9,433 bases of DNA from Sedimenticola sp. (lineage in GTDB: Bacteria > Pseudomonadota > Gammaproteobacteria > Chromatiales > Chromatiaceae), in the NCBI GenBank assembly GCA_030590525.1, contig JAUUYI010000056.1, positions 1-9,433 of the forward strand, read 5' to 3'. Every line of letters begins with the position of its first letter. The first letter of the stretch is position 1. Shown piece after piece: positions 1-4,506 of this stretch. Position numbers and translations under genes: made by a program. The notes beneath the pieces were generated by a model, which had not been told where the DNA came from, did no database searches, and saw only the letters and a list, made by a program, of their open reading frames with translations.

Positions 1-85
1 CCATTTTGGCCCATTTTTCCGCTCATTTTCGTTAAATATGAGTAACTATTCGCCTCAAATGACCAAAAAAATGGACTCAAAATGG
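1..85. repeat. AT-rich imperfect palindrome, possibly cut by the window edge
   Basis: The first bases (CCATTTTG, then CATTTTT) recur as a reverse complement at 65-85, and TCATTT at 23-28 is mirrored by AAATGA at 57-62. The arms therefore pair over most of 1-28 and 57-85 with a few mismatches, around an AT-rich centre. No reading frame here looks coding. The palindrome may continue left of the window. It could be a REP/MITE-type repeat or the remnant of an insertion-sequence end; I cannot tell which. Bases 86-120 between it and the next palindrome show nothing further that I recognise. Confidence 0.6.
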
Positions 86-120
86 CTTCCCCTCGCTACG
101 GCTTCTATTCTCGGACAGGC

Positions 121-269
121 TCCTAGTACAGCGCCGCATAAGTAGCGATGAATAATATGTTGGGTTACGGCGCGCTCATAATCTGGTGATAACCTGAAAT
201 ATCAGTGAAATGCGCACCTAACCCAACCTACATTCTATTCGTAGGGACTTCTGCGGTGCTGTACTAGGA
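121..269. repeat. MITE-like long palindromic repeat
   Basis: The left end TCCTAGTACAGCGCCGCA (121-138) is repeated as a reverse complement at 252-269 with a single difference. Similarity between the arms continues inward to the mirrored TTGGGTTA (161-168) and TAACCCAA (219-226). Almost the whole 149 bp is thus an imperfect palindrome with no coding capacity, as expected of a miniature inverted-repeat element moved in trans. CTAG occurs at both ends (123-126 and 264-267). It could be a target duplication or part of the terminal repeat, and because it is itself palindromic this cannot be settled from one copy. Confidence 0.75.
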
Positions 270-338
270 GGTGGAGAACGGTCTGCGGCCAACCAGGAAA
301 TGTCGGCCAGAAAATATTCACGAAGGTGGCGGGAACGG
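270..338. other. Spacer with no recognisable feature
   Basis: Between the MITE-like palindrome and the ffs promoter I see no credible reading frame, RNA gene or strong hairpin. It may contain upstream promoter elements, but none can be named. Confidence 0.5.
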
Positions 339-367
339 TTGACCCTTTTCAATTCGCACAGCATAAT
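339..367 (+). promoter_or_regulatory. sigma70-type promoter of ffs
   Basis: TTGACC (339-344) matches the -35 consensus at five of six positions and CATAAT (362-367) matches the -10 consensus at five of six. The spacer is exactly 17 bp. Transcription would begin near 373-375, giving a leader of about 33-35 nt before the mature SRP RNA. A strong promoter fits an abundant stable RNA. Readthrough into dnaX is possible but cannot be shown from sequence. Confidence 0.8.
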
Positions 368-374
368 CCTCACC

Positions 375-397
375 ACACTCCGGCTGAGCCGGGGTGT
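375..397 (+). other. Stem-loop in the 5' leader of the SRP RNA precursor
   Basis: Bases 375-384 pair with 388-397 (ten pairs, one of them G-U) around the loop TGA. The stem lies between the inferred transcription start and the mature 5' end of the SRP RNA at about 408. In E. coli the 4.5S precursor has a short leader removed by RNase P. Here the leader would be structured almost from its first base, and could protect the precursor or present it for processing. Confidence 0.55.
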
Positions 398-407
398 ATC
401 GCGTTAT

Positions 408-520
408 GGTGGCCTGCATCGGTCCCCTCGCAACGAAAAACTGTGAACCCGGTCAGGCCTGGAAGGGAGCAGCCGCAGCAGTGGACTCGTGTGCCGGGGT
501 GTGGCTGGTGCGGGCCGCCG
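408..520 (+). ncRNA. ffs: Signal recognition particle RNA (4.5S RNA)
   Basis: This is the RNA scaffold of the signal recognition particle. It binds Ffh and speeds its interaction with FtsY during co-translational targeting of membrane proteins. The conserved apical part is clear: GTCAGGCCTGGAAGGGAGCA (452-471) holds the GGAA tetraloop (461-464) and the symmetric internal loop bound by the Ffh M domain, followed by AGCC and later by the conserved GTGTGCCGGGGTGTGGCTGG segment (489-508). The ends close a perfect 11-pair stem, 408-418 with 509-519, with three G-U pairs. The length of about 112 nt agrees with E. coli 4.5S RNA (114 nt). TTTT at 522-525 directly after the GC-rich closing stem probably ends transcription. 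The exact ends are inferred from pairing. Confidence 0.95.
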
Positions 521-554
521 CTTTTAATCCCGGCCCTCAGGAAGGCCTGCCCTC

Positions 555-651
555 GTTCCCACGCTCTGCGTGGTAACGCATCCCGCGACGCTCCGCGTCG
601 GGCGCCACCGCTCCACACCCGGTGCCGGTTCCCACGCAGAGCGTGGGAACC
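555..651. repeat. Pair of oppositely oriented REP-like hairpins
   Basis: GTTCCCACGC-TCT-GCGTGGTAAC (555-577) is a hairpin with one mismatch. Its inverted copy at 627-651 is a perfect 11-pair stem with loop AGA. A further GC-rich hairpin (GACGC-TCC-GCGTC, 587-599) lies between them. This is the layout of a bacterial interspersed mosaic element: two REPs head to head around a linker. GTTCCCACGCTCTGCGTGGGAAC-type units are familiar to me as high-copy repeats in environmental bacteria. Such repeats are often linked to RAYT transposases, though none is present here. The element lies in the ffs-dnaX spacer and could act as a barrier to readthrough or to exonucleases. Confidence 0.75.
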
Positions 652-671
652 AGTGGGAGTTATTCCCGCGC

Positions 672-690
672 GGGGTTAAACTACCCCTTT
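672..690 (+). terminator. Possible weak terminator or attenuator before dnaX
   Basis: GGGGT (672-676) pairs with ACCCC (683-687) around a six-base loop and is followed by TTT. The stem is only five pairs and the T-run is short, so termination would be weak. It would sit in the dnaX leader, 30 nt before the start codon. This may be chance. Confidence 0.25.
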
Positions 691-717
691 ATCAGATCAG
701 GATTTCAACCACCTCCT

Positions 718-2373
718 ATGAGTTATCAGGTGCTGGCCCGTAAGTGGCGGCCGCGCATTTTCAGTGAGATGGTCGGTCAGGACCCGGTGGTGCGTGCCCT
801 GAGCAACGCACTGGACAATGATCGGCTGCATCATGCCTACCTTTTTACCGGCACCCGCGGAGTCGGGAAGACGACACTGGCGCGCATCTTTGCCAAGTCA
901 CTCAACTGTGAGCATGGGGTGGGGTCGACCCCCTGTGGTCACTGTTCCGCGTGCCGTGAGATCGACGAGGGCCGATTCGTCGACCTGCTGGAGGTGGATG
1001 CTGCATCCCGGACCAAGGTGGAACAGACCCGGGAACTGCTGGACAATGTCCCCTATGCCCCGGTCCGGGGGCGCTACAAAGTGTATCTCATCGACGAGGT
1101 GCATATGTTTTCCAACAGTAGTTTCAATGCACTGCTCAAGACGCTCGAGGAGCCACCACCCCACGTCAAGTTTCTGCTGGCCACCACCGACCCCCAGAAG
1201 GTGCCGCTGACCGTGCTCTCGCGCTGTCTGCAATTAAATCTGAAGCGGCTCCCGTTCGAACTGATTAGAGATTACCTGCAGAAGATCCTGAAGGAAGAGG
1301 GAATAGCCCATGAGCGCCCGGCCCTGGACCTGCTGGCCCGGGGTGCCGACGGTAGCATGCGGGATGCACTCAGTCTCATGGATCAGGCCATCGCTTACGG
1401 TGGCGGGCAGGTGATGGAGCAGGAGGTGCGTTCCATGCTGGGAGGTGTCAGTCAGGATCGGATCCATGACCTGCTGGCTGCTCTGGCCGCCCGGGCACCG
1501 GATGAAGTGATGAAACAGGTGGCCGCACTGGCAGAGATGGCCCCGGACTTTACTGGTGTGCTGCAGGAGCTGCTGTCGTTGCTGCATCGGGTTGCCCTGA
1601 CCCAGGCTGTCCCGGATGTATTGGACGACAGCGCCGGCGACCTGGAACAGGTGCAGAGACTGGCCCAGCAGCTGGATCCGGAGGATGTGCAGCTGTTCTA
1701 TCAGATTGCCCTGATCGGGCAGCGTGACCTGCCCCTGGCACCGGATCCCCGGTCGGGGTTCGAGATGGTTCTGCTGCGGATGCTGGCTTTCCGGCCTGAG
1801 GCAGAGATGACCGCCATCCCACCAGTCGCTGCCGGCGGACATGGTGCCGGGGGTGGCGGCCCGGAGAGCGGCAGAATCGGCAAATCAGAGGCCCGGCCAT
1901 CCGGGTCGAAGCCCCAGGGAGCCGCTAAGGGCCCGGAGCGAGAGCCGATACCAGCGGAGGCACCTCCAGCCACACCGATGACAGCGGTCGATCTGAGCCA
2001 GTGGCATCAGATCGTAGGATCGTTGAAACTGGGGGGAATTGCCCTGCAGCTGGCCAGCAACTGTGTGTTTGATTCGTGGGACGGTAAGCGATTGCTCCTG
2101 CGCCTCGATCCGGTACATGTCCAACTCAAGGTGGAGAGCTCGGAACAACGCTTGTGCAAGGCCCTCAAAGCCCTTGTCGGAACAGACTTGAGCCTCGTTA
2201 TCAAGGTCGAGAAACCGGCGACGGATACACCGGCCAGGTTGCAGGAGAAGGCGCAGGCTGAGCGGCAGCTTGTGGCGGAGAAGCGCCTGGCCAGTGATCC
2301 GCTGGTGAAAACTATGGAAGAGAAGTTCGGTGCCCGGCTGATTCCAGGGTCGGTACAGCCGCTGGACGATTGA
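718..2373 (+). CDS. dnaX: DNA polymerase III subunit gamma/tau (clamp loader ATPase)
   Basis: This is the motor subunit of the replicative clamp loader; it hydrolyses ATP to open and load the beta clamp, and its tau form ties polymerase cores and the DnaB helicase together. The AAA+ module shows Walker A GTRGVGKT (residues 45-52), zinc ligands C64, C73, C76 and C79, Walker B DEVH (126-129), sensor region TTD (156-158) and the SRC arginine-finger motif (168-170). Collar helices follow to about residue 370, then a Gly/Pro-rich linker (about 375-430) and a tau-type C-terminal domain. It is 551 residues against 643 for E. coli tau. The start at 718 (MSYQVLARKW) matches family N termini. The frame is open upstream to an ATG at 622, but those 32 codons run from the REP element and are unlikely to be translated. 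Shine-Dalgarno signal is poor: AGGA (699-702) is 15 nt away. No A-AAA-AAG slippery site is present. It leads an operon with ybaB and recR. Confidence 0.96.
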   Translation: MSYQVLARKWRPRIFSEMVGQDPVVRALSNALDNDRLHHAYLFTGTRGVGKTTLARIFAKSLNCEHGVGSTPCGHCSACREIDEGRFVDLLEVDAASRTKVEQTRELLDNVPYAPVRGRYKVYLIDEVHMFSNSSFNALLKTLEEPPPHVKFLLATTDPQKVPLTVLSRCLQLNLKRLPFELIRDYLQKILKEEGIAHERPALDLLARGADGSMRDALSLMDQAIAYGGGQVMEQEVRSMLGGVSQDRIHDLLAALAARAPDEVMKQVAALAEMAPDFTGVLQELLSLLHRVALTQAVPDVLDDSAGDLEQVQRLAQQLDPEDVQLFYQIALIGQRDLPLAPDPRSGFEMVLLRMLAFRPEAEMTAIPPVAAGGHGAGGGGPESGRIGKSEARPSGSKPQGAAKGPEREPIPAEAPPATPMTAVDLSQWHQIVGSLKLGGIALQLASNCVFDSWDGKRLLLRLDPVHVQLKVESSEQRLCKALKALVGTDLSLVIKVEKPATDTPARLQEKAQAERQLVAEKRLASDPLVKTMEEKFGARLIPGSVQPLDD

Positions 2374-2400
2374 GTCAGGTGCAAACAAGAGGAGCAGTGG

Positions 2401-2724
2401 ATGAAAGGTGGAATAGGTAATCTGATGAAACAGGCCCAGAAGATGCAGGCAGATCTTCAGAAGGCCCAGGAAGAGTTGGCCCGCGAGGAGGTGACCGGCG
2501 AATCCGGTGGCGGTCTGATCAAGATCACCATGAATGGGAAACACGAGGTGCATCGCGTGGAGATCGATGAGAGCCTGATGGGTGATGACCGAGAAATGCT
2601 GGAGGATCTGGTTGCTGCAGCGATCAACGACGCCGTGCACCGTATCGCCGACAAGGCCCAGGAGAGTATGTCAGGGATCACCTCCGGTATGGGGCTGCCG
2701 CCTGGGATGAAGCTGCCGTTTTGA
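2401..2724 (+). CDS. ybaB: YbaB/EbfC family nucleoid-associated protein
   Basis: This is a small DNA-binding protein of the YbaB/EbfC family. Family members form tweezer-like dimers that coat and compact DNA and modulate expression. The protein is 107 residues (E. coli YbaB 109). It has the typical N-terminal amphipathic helix (residues about 5-32, MKQAQKMQ then EELAREE), a glycine-rich turn (GESGGG), a beta sheet with the family's [11 protein letters not shown] stretch, then the acidic helix [18 protein letters not shown] and a Met/Gly/Pro-rich tail. A good ribosome site, AAGAGGAG (2387-2394), lies 6 nt before the ATG, the best in this operon. It begins 27 nt after dnaX and ends 3 nt before recR, so the three are almost surely co-transcribed. 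The same dnaX-ybaB-recR order is common in gammaproteobacteria. Confidence 0.96.
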   Translation: MKGGIGNLMKQAQKMQADLQKAQEELAREEVTGESGGGLIKITMNGKHEVHRVEIDESLMGDDREMLEDLVAAAINDAVHRIADKAQESMSGITSGMGLPPGMKLPF

Positions 2725-2727
2725 CCC

Positions 2728-3324
2728 GTGGCTGAGAAACCTCTGCTGGACCAGTTGATAGAGTCCCTCCGCTGTCTGCCGGGTGTTGGCCCGAAATCGG
2801 CCCAGCGCCTGGCATTTCATCTGCTGGAGCGGGATCGTGAAGGGGGACGGAAGTTGTCCCGGGTACTGATGGAGGCAATGGATCAGATTGGTCACTGTCA
2901 CAGCTGCCGGACTTTCAGCGAGACCGAGCTCTGTCCCCTCTGCTCCAACCCCCAACGTGACAGTGGCCAACTCTGTGTGGTTGAGACGCCGGCCGATGTG
3001 GCGGCAATCGAGCAGGTCGCTGGTTACCGTGGTCGCTATTTCGTACTTGGCGGGCGCCTGTCACCGCTGGATGGCATCGGGCCGGATGATATTGGTCTGG
3101 ATGGCCTGGAGCGACTGCTGGGAAAAGGGGAGGTCAGAGAGCTGATTCTGGCAACCAACCCGACAGTCGAAGGGGAGGCAACCGCGCACTATATCGGTGA
3201 AATGGCCCGCTGCAGAGGGGTTCGGGTTACCCGCATTGCCTACGGTGTGCCGCTGGGTGGTGAACTGGAGTATGTGGACGGGGGCACGTTGTCCCACGCC
3301 TTTGCCGGAAGGCGGGAGTTTTGA
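2728..3324 (+). CDS. recR: Recombination mediator protein RecR
   Basis: RecR works with RecO (and RecF) to load RecA onto SSB-coated single-stranded DNA at gaps and stalled forks. The 198-residue length matches E. coli RecR (201). Domains in order are: a helix-hairpin-helix DNA-binding part ([18 protein letters not shown], residues 16-33), a four-cysteine zinc finger (C57, C60, C69, C72), a Toprim domain from about residue 80 (CVVETPAD, with the conserved Glu at 86) and a C-terminal Walker-B-like segment with [13 protein letters not shown]. The start is GTG at 2728; it lies 3 nt after the ybaB stop, and no ATG fits the family N terminus. No strong Shine-Dalgarno site is visible, so translation is probably coupled to ybaB. 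Replication (dnaX) and gap repair (recR) are thus expressed together. Confidence 0.97.
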   Translation: MAEKPLLDQLIESLRCLPGVGPKSAQRLAFHLLERDREGGRKLSRVLMEAMDQIGHCHSCRTFSETELCPLCSNPQRDSGQLCVVETPADVAAIEQVAGYRGRYFVLGGRLSPLDGIGPDDIGLDGLERLLGKGEVRELILATNPTVEGEATAHYIGEMARCRGVRVTRIAYGVPLGGELEYVDGGTLSHAFAGRREF

Positions 3325-3407
3325 GTCGCTGGTGGAAGTCGGTTATATTTAGCAGGGTCAGATGTCCTGCAGTCGCGAAAAATGCATTGATAGCAAAAAT
3401 GGTTAGC

Positions 3408-3648
3408 GTAGGTTGGCGCTAAGGGCTCGCGCCAAAATAAGTTTACATTTATGGGTGTCGAGATGCATCTCTCGCAAGGCGCGATAACGCAGGAATATTT
3501 GTTATATTTCAAGTTGTCGCAACGCAGCGAGAGATGATAGATCGGCGACCAGAAATGTGAAATTATTTTGAAGCGAGCCCTAAGGAACGAAGCCCAACAT
3601 TTCATTGCCACTTCCGTGTTGGACTTCGCAAGCTCAGCGCCAACCTAC
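3408..3648. repeat. 241-bp nested palindromic repeat element
   Basis: Outer arms GTAGGTTGGCGCT (3408-3420) and AGCGCCAACCTAC (3636-3648) are perfect inverted repeats. Inside, 3422-3450 and 3553-3581 form a second inverted pair (AGGGCTCGC then an AAAATAA..ACATTT stretch), and 3466-3475 (CATCTCTCGC) pairs perfectly with 3527-3536. A side hairpin joins 3588-3599 with 3617-3628 (11 of 12). The element would fold as one long stem with a side branch. It fills most of the 432-bp recR to HIT gap and has no coding content. MITE-like mobility is inferred from the structure. A clear target duplication is not visible. Confidence 0.7.
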
Positions 3649-3756
3649 AAGCGTTTTGGTCACAGATCAGATTCCGGAATAAACAGGGCATCTCGACGGG
3701 ATTCACCGGGTGCTTACACCAAAGGTCTATAGCAGCCAGAAAAAGGATTTGAAAAC

Positions 3757-4119
3757 ATGCAGGATACCCATCAATCACCCGACTGCCTGTTCTGCAAAAT
3801 GGGCTCCGGTGAGATCCACCCTGATATTGTCTATCAGGATGATGAAGTGCTTGCATTTCGGGATCTCAACCCTCAGGCACCGGTGCATATCCTGATCATA
3901 CCCCGGCGTCATATCCCCACCCTGAACGACGTCGGCCCGGAAGATGCGGGGCTGGTGGGAAAGCTGTTTCTGACAGCCAGGCGAGTGGCAGAGCAGGAAG
4001 GTGTGGCGGAAGCGGGGTACCGCACCCTGTTCAACTGCAATGCACAGGGAGGGCAGGAGGTATTCCACATTCATCTGCATCTGCTGGGGGGACGCCAGAT
4101 GCACTGGCCCCCCGGTTGA
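3757..4119 (+). CDS. HIT family (HinT-like) nucleoside phosphoramidase
   Basis: This is a cytoplasmic histidine-triad hydrolase. HinT-type enzymes cleave purine nucleoside 5'-phosphoramidates such as AMP-lysine and aminoacyl-AMP adducts. The 120-residue protein shows the whole fold: an N-terminal CLFC (C10, C13), E19-I-H-P-D-I-V-Y-Q-D-D, the DLNPQAPVHILIIPRRH strand-turn, and the triad H104-I-H106-L-H108-L-L, where H106 by family precedent is the nucleophile. The tail HIHLHLLGGRQMHWPPG is the usual HinT C terminus with its conserved tryptophan. C10 and C13 may bind metal as in some HinT proteins, which is inference. The ribosome site AAAGGA (3742-3747) lies 9 nt before the ATG. No close upstream gene exists, so a promoter should lie in 3649-3740; I could not identify it with confidence. 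A small unknown gene follows at 12 nt. Confidence 0.95.
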   Translation: MQDTHQSPDCLFCKMGSGEIHPDIVYQDDEVLAFRDLNPQAPVHILIIPRRHIPTLNDVGPEDAGLVGKLFLTARRVAEQEGVAEAGYRTLFNCNAQGGQEVFHIHLHLLGGRQMHWPPG

Positions 4120-4131
4120 TGGAGCGCTCAG

Positions 4132-4452
4132 ATGCACGGGCTCGGTAACATTCAGGGGAGATTCGCCGGTACCGGCCTGCAGCGTCCTCGTGCGTTGCTG
4201 CCGGTAGCACCCGTCGACCCTCCCGGTAGCGTCCGACGGGAGCAGTCAGCGCCACTCCATCCGCCCGTAACGGCTAAAAAGGTCGGGGATTCCCTCCAGC
4301 TTGCGCTGGAGTCACTTCCGATCCACAACAACCGGCTGGCAGACAATGTCGGACAGCAATATCGTTCCGCCATCGATGCCTACCTCTCACTGCACTCGAA
4401 TGAGAAGCGGGAACGGGTGAGTGATCTCCTGGGCATCGACGAATACGCCTGA
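4132..4452 (+). CDS. Small uncharacterised protein downstream of the HIT gene
   Basis: I do not recognise a named family. The 106-residue protein has no signal peptide or membrane segment. Residues about 1-50 are rich in Pro, Gly and Arg (GTGLQRPR, PVAPVDPPGS) and probably disordered. Residues about 50-106 look helical and end in RVSDLLGIDEYA; I have a vague memory of similar Leu-Leu-Gly-(I/V/F)-Asp-x-Tyr endings in small gammaproteobacterial proteins of unknown function. A GGAG ribosome site (4121-4124) lies 7 nt before the ATG and abuts the HIT stop codon, so the two genes are probably co-transcribed and may be translationally coupled. Codon and base use resemble the neighbours, and the frame is open with no competing frame of family character. 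Chance that it is not a gene is small but real. Confidence 0.72.
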   Translation: MHGLGNIQGRFAGTGLQRPRALLPVAPVDPPGSVRREQSAPLHPPVTAKKVGDSLQLALESLPIHNNRLADNVGQQYRSAIDAYLSLHSNEKRERVSDLLGIDEYA

Positions 4453-4493
4453 AAAGCCTGTCGTAACGAGCTGGAAAAAACCGGGAAATCTTC

Positions 4494-4499
4494 TAGTAT
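4494..4499 (+). promoter_or_regulatory. Candidate -10 box directly before gdhB
   Basis: TAGTAT (4494-4499) matches the -10 consensus TATAAT at four of six positions. A -35 partner at the usual distance (CTGGAA, 4471-4476) is poor. If used, transcription would begin at about 4506-4507, on or next to the gdhB start codon, giving a leaderless or near-leaderless mRNA. Confidence 0.3.
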
Positions 4500-4506
4500 C
4501 TAATGA

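Noticed and set aside
266..274. AGGAGGTGG is perfectly complementary to CCACCTCCT just before dnaX
   Set aside because: The copy at 266-274 lies upstream of the ffs promoter, so it would not be in the same transcript; nine bases can match by chance.
326..679. Open frame of 117 codons across the ffs region on the + strand
   Set aside because: It runs through the promoter, the SRP RNA gene and the REP hairpins, with a composition unlike a real protein.
622..717. Upstream in-frame extension of dnaX from the ATG at 622
   Set aside because: The 32 codons are encoded by the REP-like repeat and leader. DnaX proteins begin MSYQVLARKWRP, which fits the ATG at 718.
1885..2640. Antisense open frame of 251 codons on the - strand over the dnaX 3' end and ybaB
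   Set aside because: It is a shadow frame of conserved genes on the other strand, with no recognisable motif.
3352..3370. GCAGG/CCTGC hairpin after recR as a terminator
   Set aside because: The stem is short and no T-run follows, so a rho-independent terminator is not supported.
3240..3611. Antisense open frame of 123 codons over the recR end and the repeat
   Set aside because: Its sequence is the chance translation of the palindromic repeat plus the reverse of recR; no family features.
3656..3733. Possible promoters for the HIT gene (TTGGTC with AATAAA-like, TTCACC with TCTATA)
   Set aside because: Each pair matches consensus too poorly to choose one. A promoter is expected here but cannot be placed.
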